Shown here one piece after another: positions 8,193 to 16,708 of a stretch of 64,000 nucleotides of DNA. The stretch's first letter is position 1. Each line of letters begins with the position of its first letter. The stretch covers positions 1 to 64,000 of the forward strand of contig CACNZK010000001.1 in assembly GCA_902625035.1 (NCBI GenBank), in the 5' to 3' direction. A model generated the notes under the pieces. The model saw only the letters and a list, made by a program, of their open reading frames with translations. It did not search any database and was not told where the DNA came from. Source of the stretch: an uncultured Pelagibacteraceae bacterium. Lineage in GTDB: Bacteria; Pseudomonadota; Alphaproteobacteria; Pelagibacterales; Pelagibacteraceae. The position numbers and the translations under genes are program-made.

Positions 8193-11100
8193 ATGTCTAA
8201 TAATTTGAGATTTAAAACAAGTAAATTTATCGATGAGACTTATCGAATTTCTTTTAAGTTTAATAACAAAACTTATTTTGGTTTTAAAGGTGATACTCTA
8301 GCATCAGCTTTGTTGGCTAATGGCATACATCTTGTAGGAAGAAGTTTTAAATATCATAGACCTCGAGGAATTATGACATCAGGGTCAGAGGAACCTAATG
8401 CAATAATTCAATTACATGATAATTCTTCAAGGACTGAACCTAATGTAAGAGCTACAGAGGTAGAAATTTATGAGGGTTTAGTCGCGTCTAGTCAAAATTG
8501 TTGGCCTAGTGTTAATTTTGATGTTGGTGGAATTAACAATCTATTATCCCCTATTTTACCCGCTGGTTTTTATTATAAAACTTTTATGTGGCCTGCAAGT
8601 TTCTGGGAAAAGTATGAATACTTTATTAGAAAATCTGCAGGTTTAGGTAAATCACCTAAAGTTGCTGATCCAGACATATATGAACATAACTACATTCATT
8701 GTGATGTTTTAGTAATCGGAGCAGGTATATCAGGAATAATGGCAGCCAAAATGGCAGCAAAAAATGGTTTTAAAACTCTTCTAGTTGATGAAAAATCATA
8801 TTTGGGTGGATCTTCAATTTATGATAACTCAGAGTTTTCAAAGATTAACAATCAATTAACAAGTTCATGGTTAGAAAAAGAGATCAATGAAATATCTAAA
8901 CTAGAAAATTTAGAAATAAAAGTAAGAACTAGTGTTGCAGCATTTCATGGATATAACTTTTTATTAGCTCGTGAAAACCTCACTGATCATTTACCAATTA
9001 ATCAAAGAGAAAACAAAGTAAGGCAAAGATTATTAAAAATCAGAGCTAAAAAAGTGATCACAGCTACTGGCTCTATAGAAAGACCTTTAATATTTGATAA
9101 TAATGATCGTCCAGGGATACTGTTATCTTCAGCTATTAAAAAATATATTGATTTATATGGTGTGGCTTGTGGTGAAAATAATATTCTTTTTACCAATAAT
9201 GATACCGCATATGAAACAGCCATGAGCTTAATTCAAAGAGGAATTAAGATTAATGCAATAGTTGATAATAGAGAGCAGATTGACTCTAAAATTTCTTACG
9301 AAGTTGAGAAAAATAATATTAAAATTTATAAAGGTTATACTGTTGTTGATACCTACGGATATAGAAGAATTAACAAAATATCCATTATGAAACTTTCAAA
9401 AGATGGTCAAACAGTAATTGGTGACAAAACAAAGTTGAATTGTGATTGTTTAGGTTTATCTGGTGGTTGGACACCAGCAGTACACTTGTTTACACAATCA
9501 GGAGGAAAATTAAAATTTAGAGAAGAAGACCAAGTATTTATACCTAATGTTTATCCTTCAGATCAAATTAGTATTGGATCTTGTAATGGAGACTTTGGTT
9601 TAGAGGAAATAATAAAGAATACCTTATCTTCTATTAAAAAGTTTCTTGATATTGATAATTCTGAATACAAAACTGTTGAAACAATCTCAGGTTTAAATCA
9701 ATCAAAGAGAAATATTTGGTTATTACCATCTGATAAATCCATAGGAAAAACTAAATCTTTTGTTGATTATCAAAACGATGCAACTGCAAAAGATATCAAA
9801 TTAGCTCTAAGAGAAGGTTTTAGATCTATAGAGCATGTAAAAAGATACACCACTACTGGTATGGGTACTGATCAGGGTAAACTTGGTAATATGCATGCTT
9901 TAGGAATTATTTCAGAAACAGCTGGAACCAAAATGGGTGAACATGGAACTACCACTTTTAGACCTCCTTATACTCCTCTTACTTTTGGGACTATTGTTGG
10001 AAGAAATGTAGGAGAATTTTTTGATATATTTAGACGTACCCCGATACATGATTGGCATGTTGCAAACAACGCTGAGTTTGAAAATGTTGGTCAATGGAAG
10101 AGAGCCTGGTACTATCCAAAAGATAATGAGAACATGCATCAAGCAGTCCAAAGAGAAAGTAAAGCTGCCAGAGACTCAGCAGGTATTCTTGATGCATCTA
10201 CATTAGGAAAAATTGATATTCAGGGTACTGATGCCTCAGAATTTTTAAATCGTGTATATACTAATGCTTGGTCAAAGCTTGCAGTAGGTAAATGTCGTTA
10301 TGGTTTAATGTTAAATGAGGATGGAATGGTTTATGATGATGGCGTAACAACTAGATTGGGTGAAAATCATTACATTATGACCACCACTACTGGCGGTGCG
10401 GCTAATGTGTTAGGAAAACTTGAAGACTATCTTCAGACAGAATGGCCTGAATTAGATGTCTATTTATCATCTGTAACTGATCATTATGCTACAATAAGCG
10501 TGTGTGGTCCTAATAGTAAAAAAATCGTTTCAAAAGTTATTCCTGATTTGGATCTTTCTGATGAAAAGTTTCCACATATGTCATTCAAAAATGCAAAGAT
10601 AGATAATATTAAATGTAGAGTGATGAGGATCAGTTTTACTGGAGAACTTAGTTATGAAATTAATATCCAAGCAAACTTTGGTAAATCTGTTTGGGAAAAA
10701 TGTATGGAAGCTGGTAAAGATTTTAATATTACACCTTATGGAACTGAAACGATGCACTTGTTGAGAGCGGAAAAAGGTTTTATAATAGTTGGACAAGACA
10801 CTGATGCAACGCTAACACCAATTGATTTACAGATGGATTGGATAGTAAGCAAAAAGAAATATGATTTTATTGGAAAAAGATCATTATATAGATCTGATAC
10901 AATTAGAGAAGATAGAAAACAATTAGTTGGTTTATTAACAGAAAATCCTGAGGAAGTTTTAGAAGAAGGTGCGCAAATAGTTTCTGATGTGAAAAAAACA
11001 CCTATTGAAATGCTTGGACATGTAACTTCAAGTTATTACAGTCCAAATTTAAAAAAATCTATTGCATTGGGTGTTGTTAAAAGTGGAAAAAATATGTTGG

Positions 11101-11204
11101 GGCAAAAGTTGATTATACCAATGGAAAATAAGAATATTAATGTAACTGTAGCTGATCCTGTTTTTTTAGATAAAGAAGGAAAAAAATTAAATGCTAAATT
11201 ATAA
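8193..11204 (+). CDS. soxA: Sarcosine oxidase alpha subunit
   Basis: This is the large subunit, which binds NAD and tetrahydrofolate and passes the sarcosine methyl group to folate as 5,10-methylene-THF. The 1003 residues divide into an N-terminal ferredoxin-like (2Fe-2S superfamily fold) domain with GRSFKYHRPRGIMTSG (about 49-64), and a pyridine nucleotide-disulphide oxidoreductase domain with VIGAGISGIMAA (about 174-185). The linker holds RYTTTGMGTDQGKLGN, and a C-terminal aminomethyltransferase (GcvT-like) domain runs from about residue 600. The length matches the family. It precedes soxG with a 14-base overlap. Glycine and one-carbon units are the expected products. Confidence 0.95.
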   Translation: MSNNLRFKTSKFIDETYRISFKFNNKTYFGFKGDTLASALLANGIHLVGRSFKYHRPRGIMTSGSEEPNAIIQLHDNSSRTEPNVRATEVEIYEGLVASSQNCWPSVNFDVGGINNLLSPILPAGFYYKTFMWPASFWEKYEYFIRKSAGLGKSPKVADPDIYEHNYIHCDVLVIGAGISGIMAAKMAAKNGFKTLLVDEKSYLGGSSIYDNSEFSKINNQLTSSWLEKEINEISKLENLEIKVRTSVAAFHGYNFLLARENLTDHLPINQRENKVRQRLLKIRAKKVITATGSIERPLIFDNNDRPGILLSSAIKKYIDLYGVACGENNILFTNNDTAYETAMSLIQRGIKINAIVDNREQIDSKISYEVEKNNIKIYKGYTVVDTYGYRRINKISIMKLSKDGQTVIGDKTKLNCDCLGLSGGWTPAVHLFTQSGGKLKFREEDQVFIPNVYPSDQISIGSCNGDFGLEEIIKNTLSSIKKFLDIDNSEYKTVETISGLNQSKRNIWLLPSDKSIGKTKSFVDYQNDATAKDIKLALREGFRSIEHVKRYTTTGMGTDQGKLGNMHALGIISETAGTKMGEHGTTTFRPPYTPLTFGTIVGRNVGEFFDIFRRTPIHDWHVANNAEFENVGQWKRAWYYPKDNENMHQAVQRESKAARDSAGILDASTLGKIDIQGTDASEFLNRVYTNAWSKLAVGKCRYGLMLNEDGMVYDDGVTTRLGENHYIMTTTTGGAANVLGKLEDYLQTEWPELDVYLSSVTDHYATISVCGPNSKKIVSKVIPDLDLSDEKFPHMSFKNAKIDNIKCRVMRISFTGELSYEINIQANFGKSVWEKCMEAGKDFNITPYGTETMHLLRAEKGFIIVGQDTDATLTPIDLQMDWIVSKKKYDFIGKRSLYRSDTIREDRKQLVGLLTENPEEVLEEGAQIVSDVKKTPIEMLGHVTSSYYSPNLKKSIALGVVKSGKNMLGQKLIIPMENKNINVTVADPVFLDKEGKKLNAKL

Positions 11205-11754
11205 CCATACAATAAAAGAGGAAAAATCATATCAAGGTCTGCAAATGATTGAGATGAAGCCTGTCATGAAATTAATAGTGAGAGGTAAAAAAAGAGAATT
11301 TTTGTCAGCAATTGGTAAATCTTTAAATATGGTTTTGCCTACAAAAGCAAATACTTCTACTCAAAGTGAAAAATTGACTGCCTTATGGTTGAGTCCTGAT
11401 GAATGGATGATTTTTTCAAATGGTGTTGTTAAAGAAAATACAAACTCATATGACACCGAAACACTTTTAAATAAAAACATATCTAAGTTAAATTTAGGAG
11501 CTGTGGTGGATGTTACAGATCAATTTGTAAGGATTAATCTAAAAGGAGACAAAATATATAGTCTATTTCAAACAGGTTCCCCTTTTAATTTTAATGATTT
11601 TAAAAGCAAGATTGGCTCTGTAACTCAAACAATTCTAGCAAAAATAGATGTAATTATTCACAATCAAAATAAAAATGAGGTGAATTTGTTTGTAAGGCGC
11701 TCATTTTCAGAACATTTGTTTGCTTGGATGAATGATAGTGCGTCAAGATTATAG
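11191..11754 (+). CDS. soxG: Sarcosine oxidase gamma subunit
   Basis: SoxG completes the alpha-beta-gamma-delta sarcosine oxidase. The sequence is only weakly conserved, as is usual for this subunit. Its fold is related to part of the GcvT domain, and the segments LWLSPDEWMIF and VVDVTDQFVRI are the recognisable SoxG hallmarks. The 187-residue length is normal. The assignment rests mainly on position as the last gene of soxBDAG and on these motifs. It overlaps the soxA end by 14 bases. Confidence 0.88.
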   Translation: MLNYNHTIKEEKSYQGLQMIEMKPVMKLIVRGKKREFLSAIGKSLNMVLPTKANTSTQSEKLTALWLSPDEWMIFSNGVVKENTNSYDTETLLNKNISKLNLGAVVDVTDQFVRINLKGDKIYSLFQTGSPFNFNDFKSKIGSVTQTILAKIDVIIHNQNKNEVNLFVRRSFSEHLFAWMNDSASRL

Positions 11755-11788
11755 TCACATTTAGATCTCAAATAAGTTAATAAAAAAC

Positions 11789-12556
11789 ATGAAAAAATTA
11801 TTTTTAATAGCAATATTTGCTCTTTTGCCCTTTTCACTTAATGCGGAGTCTAATCTAGATAAAATCTTATCTTCTGGAGTACTAAAAGTTGGTACCACTG
11901 GAGATTGGGATCCAATGACAGTCAAAGATCCCGCAACTAATAAATATAAAGGCTTTGATATTGATGTTATGAATCAACTGGCCAAAGACATGGGTGTTAA
12001 AATTGAATTTGTTCCTGCAGAATGGAAAACTATTGTTTCAGGAATAACATCTGAAAGATATGATATTTCTACTAGTGTTACAAAGACTCCAAAAAGAGCT
12101 GAAGTAGCTGGTTTCACTGATACATATTACAAATATGCTACTGTGCCACTTGTTCTTAAAAAGAATTTAAAAAAATTTTCAACTTGGGACTCGCTTAATA
12201 ATTCAAATGTAACAATTGCAACTACTCTTGGTACATCTCAAGAAGAAAAGGCGAAAGAATTTTTTCCCAAATCAAAATTGAACTCAGTAGAAGCGCCAGC
12301 AAGAGACTTCCAAGAAGTTTTAGCGGGTAGAGCTGATGGAAATATTACAAGTTCAACAGAAGCAAATAAATTGGTTATTAAATATCCTCAGTTAGCAATC
12401 GTTCCAGATGGTGGAAAAAATCCAGCATTCTTAGCAATGATGGTACCAAAAGGTGATACTAAGTGGAATAATTATGTAAACAAATGGATTAAAGATAAAA
12501 AATCCTCAGGCTTCTTCACTAAGTTATTAGCTAAATATAATCTAAAGAGCTTATAA
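11789..12556 (+). CDS. ABC transporter periplasmic substrate-binding protein (family 3, amino acid type)
   Basis: Residues 1-19 are a typical signal peptide ending in SLNA before ESNLDK. The mature part has the family 3 solute-binding layout: [14 protein letters not shown], then [17 protein letters not shown], then [15 protein letters not shown], and a Gly-Arg-Ala-Asp segment that begins the second lobe. The ligand is probably a small amino acid or amine, not determinable here. The GTTGDW opening also recalls periplasmic cyclohexadienyl dehydratases (PheC-like), an alternative. However, a permease gene follows directly, which favours transport. A perfect inverted repeat straddles its stop codon, and the soxBDAG operon is immediately upstream. 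Confidence 0.85.
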   Translation: MKKLFLIAIFALLPFSLNAESNLDKILSSGVLKVGTTGDWDPMTVKDPATNKYKGFDIDVMNQLAKDMGVKIEFVPAEWKTIVSGITSERYDISTSVTKTPKRAEVAGFTDTYYKYATVPLVLKKNLKKFSTWDSLNNSNVTIATTLGTSQEEKAKEFFPKSKLNSVEAPARDFQEVLAGRADGNITSSTEANKLVIKYPQLAIVPDGGKNPAFLAMMVPKGDTKWNNYVNKWIKDKKSSGFFTKLLAKYNLKSL

Positions 12557-12589
12557 AGAATTAGTAATTAATTTTTTATTCTTTATAAG
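12550..12589. repeat. Intercistronic inverted repeat between binding protein and permease
   Basis: A perfect 11-base inverted repeat, CTTATAAAGAA (12550-12560) and TTCTTTATAAG (12579-12589), has an 18-base loop. It begins inside the last codons of the binding-protein gene and ends seven bases before the permease start. A stem here could protect the upstream mRNA from 3' exonucleases or partly end transcription, giving more binding protein than permease. There is no clear U-tract after it. Confidence 0.5.
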
Positions 12590-12596
12590 TTAAAGA

Positions 12597-13328
12597 GTGA
12601 AAAATCTATTTTTATTAATCTTATTTTTTCCATTAACTTCATGCGGTAAAAATGAATTAAACTGGCTAATCTTATCACCAAACAATGTTGAAGGATTAAC
12701 AAATCTAAAGTTTTTATTAAGTGGTTTAACAACCACTATATACATTAGTGTAGTTTCGATTGTTATTTCTATAATTATTGGTCTACTAGTTGCAATTCCA
12801 TCATTAGCTAAAAATAAATTCTTAACCTACCTAAATATTGGTTATGTTGAAATTGTAAGAGCAGTACCTTTGCTTGTTTTAATTTTGTGGATTTATTACG
12901 GTCTACCGATCATGACAGGTATAAGTTTTAGTCCATTTGTTTCTGGTATCATAGCTCTGTCAATTAGCGAAAGTGCTTTTCAGGCAGAAATATTTAGGGC
13001 TGGAATTAATTCAATTAAAAAATCTCAATGGGAAGCTGGAAGTTCTTTAGGATTAGGTTTTTTAAGAAAGTTAAGATTAGTTATTCTTCCTCAAGCGATA
13101 AAGAATATCCTACCAGCTATTGGTAATCAATTTGTGTATGTACTTAAAATGTCCTCTCTTGTTTCAATAATTGGTATTGGAGATTTAACAAGAAAAGCTA
13201 ATGAATTAGTTGTGACGACTTATAGACCTTTAGAAATATATACATTTTTAATTCTAGAGTATTTAGTCTTGATATTAATTGTTTCTTATCTTGTTAGGAA
13301 ATTAGAAAAAAAATTACAGAAAGATTAA
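12597..13328 (+). CDS. Amino acid ABC transporter permease (HisM/GlnP family)
   Basis: This is an inner-membrane permease with about five hydrophobic segments. It carries the family's TTTIYISVVSIVISIIIGLL opening helix, YVEIVRAVPLLVLILWIYYG, and the cytoplasmic EAA-type loop (EAGSSLGLGFLRKLRLVILPQA) that contacts the ATPase. The start is GTG at 12597. The N-terminal 16 residues look like a lipoprotein signal (FFPLTSC), which is odd for a permease. No ATPase gene accompanies it, so a shared or distant ATPase must energise the system. Its stop shares the bases TTAA with the convergent nuclease gene. Confidence 0.9.
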   Translation: MKNLFLLILFFPLTSCGKNELNWLILSPNNVEGLTNLKFLLSGLTTTIYISVVSIVISIIIGLLVAIPSLAKNKFLTYLNIGYVEIVRAVPLLVLILWIYYGLPIMTGISFSPFVSGIIALSISESAFQAEIFRAGINSIKKSQWEAGSSLGLGFLRKLRLVILPQAIKNILPAIGNQFVYVLKMSSLVSIIGIGDLTRKANELVVTTYRPLEIYTFLILEYLVLILIVSYLVRKLEKKLQKD

Positions 13329-13804
13329 TTTTTTTTTCTGTAGTCCCAAGGATATTCAAAGGTCATGCCCCAAATACCATTTTTATTTTTTTTCGCATAA
13401 TTCTCATCTTCAATAAATTTTAGTGAATATTTTCTGTAGGCAAAAGCGTAACCTTCTCGGACAAGATACTTAGATAAACTTTGATTATTTAAAAAGCATT
13501 CAGCTAAAATTCTGTTATATCTATCTACACCTTCTTTGACACATTTTACCTTATTATTACCTATTTTGTTTGTAAGTAATTCTTTTGCTTCGATTCCACA
13601 TTTAATAACCTTCCCATTCCTATTGCATACTTGTTTTATTTCAGGTGTATCAATGCCACTAAAACGAATTTTTTCATTGTTTAAATGAATAGTGTCTCCA
13701 TCAATGACTGTTACTTTGTTAGAGTTAAGATCTTGATAAGTTGCAAAAAAAAAAATTAAACAAATACTAATAAGTAAAAAGATTTTTATTTTGTTTGAAA
13801 ACAT
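13325..13804 (-). CDS. Thermonuclease-family (SNase-like) nuclease with N-terminal membrane/signal segment
   Basis: The 159-residue protein has an N-terminal hydrophobic helix (about 7-23), either a signal peptide or an anchor, then one staphylococcal-nuclease domain. Catalytic-type residues are present: Asp35 in VIDGDTI, Arg47 and Asp52 in RFSGIDTPE, Glu72 in CGIEAKELL and Arg98 in DRYNRILA. It probably degrades nucleic acid outside the cytoplasm, for defence or scavenging of nucleotides; the role is inference. Four cysteines may form disulphides. It overlaps the upstream MATE gene by 38 bases, suggesting coupling. Confidence 0.85.
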   Translation of the reverse strand: MFSNKIKIFLLISICLIFFFATYQDLNSNKVTVIDGDTIHLNNEKIRFSGIDTPEIKQVCNRNGKVIKCGIEAKELLTNKIGNNKVKCVKEGVDRYNRILAECFLNNQSLSKYLVREGYAFAYRKYSLKFIEDENYAKKNKNGIWGMTFEYPWDYRKKN

Positions 13805-15137
13805 TATTTAAAAAATACCCAATAAACATTAGAACTGCAATTCCCATAAACCAATTTGTCACTAAAATTGTATAAAAGATATCCTCATAATCCCCTCCTT
13901 TTATATTAATTACATACCATAAACTTAAAAATGGAAGAGCTGTTAATCGAAGAATACTTAAATAAAGACTGTACAGTGGTTTTTTCACTGCTTGGAATAC
14001 TGCAGTGGTTATAAAGAAAACAGGATAAATTGGGCCAATTAATGCAGCAACCTTTAAGTATATTGCGCCATGCTTTATTGCCTCTTGGTTATCCGTAAAT
14101 AATGAAACTAAAAACTCTGCACCCAAAAATATTATTATTCCTGCACAGATCATAAAAGATGATCCAAACATGAGAGCTTTTCTGTATAATTCTCTCAACC
14201 GATCATAATTTTTTGCACCAAAATTTTGTCCTCCAATAGATAATACTGCTGTATTTAATCCAATTACAGGAAGTAAAAAAACTTGTTCGACTCTTAAAGC
14301 AGCACCATAACCAGCAGTAGCTAAGTCTCCAAATTGACCAATAAAGTAAAGGATATTGAATAAACCTACACCAATCAACAACATGCTAAACATTACAGGA
14401 ATTGTCTGATACAAAAGTTCACCTAGAAGATTAAATTTTGGAATAAAACATTCAGGCTTAAGGTATTGTTTTAATTCACAACAATAAACTTTATATGCCA
14501 AATATAAAAGACCAATAAACTGTGCAACTACTGTCGCAATTGCAAGTCCAGCTATACCAAATGCTGGAATAAAACCATAACCAAAAATAAATAATGGATT
14601 TAGAATAATATTTAAAAAGAAACTAAAGATTAAAACATTTCTGTAACTTTTTGTATCCCCTTGTGCATTAAGTGTTCCATTTAAGGAAATCTGTATCAAA
14701 ACAATTATGGTTCCATAAAAAATTACATCTAAATATTTTCTAGTTAATATAATTGCCTCTTGGTCTGATCCCATAAGAGAAAGTAAAAAATCTGAAACAT
14801 TCAAACCAAAAAAAGTAACTAGTATGGATAAAAAGATTGCAAAAATAATTGATTGAGCAACAAATAAAGATGCCTTTCTTTTATTATTAGCACCTAAATT
14901 ATTACCTATTAAAGTATTTGTTCCTGCAGTTAATCCAACACCTATGGCTATAATAGTAAAATAAATTGGAAAAGATTTTGCAATCGCCGCTATTGCTTCA
15001 GCAGATATTCTTCCTGCAAACCAAGTATCTACTAAATTGTAAAAGGTTTGAAATAATGAGCCAACACTTGCTGGAATAGTAACTTTTCTCAATAAAAACC
15101 ATATTGGATCTTTAGTTAATTTGAAAGATTGTGACAA
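13767..15137 (-). CDS. MATE-family multidrug/metabolite efflux transporter
   Basis: This is a polytopic inner-membrane protein of 456 residues with about twelve hydrophobic segments in two halves, as in the MATE family (Na+ or H+ antiporters of cationic drugs and metabolites). Family signatures include the opening PASVGSLFQTFYNLVDTW, GLTAGTNTLIGNNLGA (about 62-77) and, in the second half, GLNTAVLSIGGQNFGAKNY. The substrate cannot be inferred. The last 38 bases overlap the nuclease gene in another frame. Confidence 0.92.
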   Translation of the reverse strand: MSQSFKLTKDPIWFLLRKVTIPASVGSLFQTFYNLVDTWFAGRISAEAIAAIAKSFPIYFTIIAIGVGLTAGTNTLIGNNLGANNKRKASLFVAQSIIFAIFLSILVTFFGLNVSDFLLSLMGSDQEAIILTRKYLDVIFYGTIIVLIQISLNGTLNAQGDTKSYRNVLIFSFFLNIILNPLFIFGYGFIPAFGIAGLAIATVVAQFIGLLYLAYKVYCCELKQYLKPECFIPKFNLLGELLYQTIPVMFSMLLIGVGLFNILYFIGQFGDLATAGYGAALRVEQVFLLPVIGLNTAVLSIGGQNFGAKNYDRLRELYRKALMFGSSFMICAGIIIFLGAEFLVSLFTDNQEAIKHGAIYLKVAALIGPIYPVFFITTAVFQAVKKPLYSLYLSILRLTALPFLSLWYVINIKGGDYEDIFYTILVTNWFMGIAVLMFIGYFLNNVFKQNKNLFTY

Positions 15138-15145
15138 ATAAATCC

Positions 15146-16054
15146 TTAGTTAAATTCTTTTTGAAAATTATATTTTTTTCCTGATAGCTTTGCCTTGTAT
15201 ATCTGACTTTGTCTCATTCTAAAACGAGATTTTTGGTTTTTTGAGAGTTTATCAAAACAATTAGGACAAGTTACACCCTCCTCATATCTTTTAGATTTTT
15301 TATCTTTAACTGAGATTGGTTGTCTACATCCACCGCAAATTGAGTAAGTTCCTTGAACTAATCCATGTTTTAAACTTACTCTGTTGTCAAATACAAAACA
15401 TTCACCTTTCCACAAACTATTTTTTTTTTTGATTTTCTTTAAATAATTTAGAATTCCGCCTTTTAATTGATAAATATTCTTAAAACCTTTTTTTTCTAGA
15501 TATACAGAAGCTTTTTCACATCTAATTCCACCTGTGCAAAACATTGCTATTGGCTGATCTTTTTTTAATTTTTTTAAATATTTCGGGAAATCTCTAAAGT
15601 TACCTATATTTGGATTAACAGATTTTTTAAAAGATCCAACTTTATGTTCAAAAGGTTTTCTTGCATCTAATAAAAGAGTTTCTTTTTTTTTAATTAATTT
15701 ATTCCATTTTGTTGGATCAATATGAGTATTCTTTTGTTTGATCCTCTTCGATATTTTTAGATCCATTGGAACAACTTCATTTTTAATCTTTACTTTTGGT
15801 TTATGAAAAGGTTTAAATTCACTTTTTGAATTATTGAAACTATCAAATTCTTTAATATTCAAAATTTTTTTTAATCTAATAATTGTAGTCTTAATATCTT
15901 TATTTATTCCACATATAGATCCATTTAGACCCTCTTTGGATATAATAAGTGATCCATTAATATTATTATTAGCTAAGAGATTACTTAATATTTTTTGATT
16001 TTTTTTTAAATTATTTATTTTTTGAAATTTATAAAAACCAAATATAGTGAACAT
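15146..16054 (-). CDS. trhO: tRNA uridine-5-hydroxylase, rhodanese family (TrhO/YceA)
   Basis: TrhO introduces the 5-hydroxyl of ho5U34 in tRNA without oxygen. The 302 residues comprise an N-terminal acylphosphatase-like domain (about 1-95) with SKEGLNGSICG, a central rhodanese domain (about 115-215) with LLDARKPFEHKVG and the active-site loop CTGGIRCEKA (Cys173), and a cysteine-rich C-terminus. The latter has CGGCRQP and CPNC, probably a zinc site. The gene lies between an O-methyltransferase and a MATE exporter; the neighbourhood gives no clear link. Confidence 0.9.
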   Translation of the reverse strand: MFTIFGFYKFQKINNLKKNQKILSNLLANNNINGSLIISKEGLNGSICGINKDIKTTIIRLKKILNIKEFDSFNNSKSEFKPFHKPKVKIKNEVVPMDLKISKRIKQKNTHIDPTKWNKLIKKKETLLLDARKPFEHKVGSFKKSVNPNIGNFRDFPKYLKKLKKDQPIAMFCTGGIRCEKASVYLEKKGFKNIYQLKGGILNYLKKIKKKNSLWKGECFVFDNRVSLKHGLVQGTYSICGGCRQPISVKDKKSKRYEEGVTCPNCFDKLSKNQKSRFRMRQSQIYKAKLSGKKYNFQKEFN

Positions 16055-16704
16055 TAAATCTTCCTACAAACAGTCATTCCATCACCAAAAGGTACCATAA
16101 CCTTTTCAATTCTTTTATCCTTAGAGATAAAATCATTCAGATCTCTTATATTTTTTGTAAATTTGTCATTTATATCTTTGTTAACAACTTCTCCATGCCA
16201 TAATACATTATCGATTATCACTAGACCCTCTTTATTCAATAAATCTAATGAAATTTCATAATACTTTTTGTAATTCATTTTATCTGCATCAATAAAAACT
16301 AAATCAAATTTTTCATTTCTGATACTCATTAAAGTTTCTAACGCTGGGTTAATTATAGTTTGAATCTTATGATCTTGATTAGCTTTTTTAAAAAAGTTTT
16401 GAGCAATTTTGTTAGTTTCCTCATTTTTATCCAACGCAATTATTCTACCTTCTTCAGGCAAAGCTAAGGCCATGGATAGTGTACTTAAACCTGTAAAAGT
16501 TCCTATTTCGAGAACTTTTTTAATTTTTGAAACTTTAATTATCAAATGTAGAAATTGGCATTGTGAGATAGATATTTGCATTCTTTGTGAGTCACCAAGT
16601 GATAAGTTATAATCTATTATTTCTCTTTGAATTGGATGTAATTTTAAACCATTCTTTAATATATAATCTTGTAAATGTTTTGTGATATTAAGGTCTGAAC
16701 CCAT
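16054..16704 (-). CDS. Class I SAM-dependent O-methyltransferase (CCoAOMT-like)
   Basis: The 216-residue cytosolic methyltransferase has motif I VLEIGTFTGLSTLSMALALP and motif LVFIDADKMNYKKYY, whose Asp residues bind the metal and SAM. The family segment IDNVLWHGEVV follows, and the tail has VPFGDGMTVCRK. This is the catechol/caffeoyl-CoA O-methyltransferase family. One related bacterial enzyme, TrmR, methylates ho5U34 of tRNA to mo5U34. Its gene overlaps trhO (the ho5U34 hydroxylase gene) by one base, so a TrmR-type tRNA role is an attractive inference. Confidence 0.85.
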   Translation of the reverse strand: MGSDLNITKHLQDYILKNGLKLHPIQREIIDYNLSLGDSQRMQISISQCQFLHLIIKVSKIKKVLEIGTFTGLSTLSMALALPEEGRIIALDKNEETNKIAQNFFKKANQDHKIQTIINPALETLMSIRNEKFDLVFIDADKMNYKKYYEISLDLLNKEGLVIIDNVLWHGEVVNKDINDKFTKNIRDLNDFISKDKRIEKVMVPFGDGMTVCRKI

Positions 16705-16708
16705 AACC

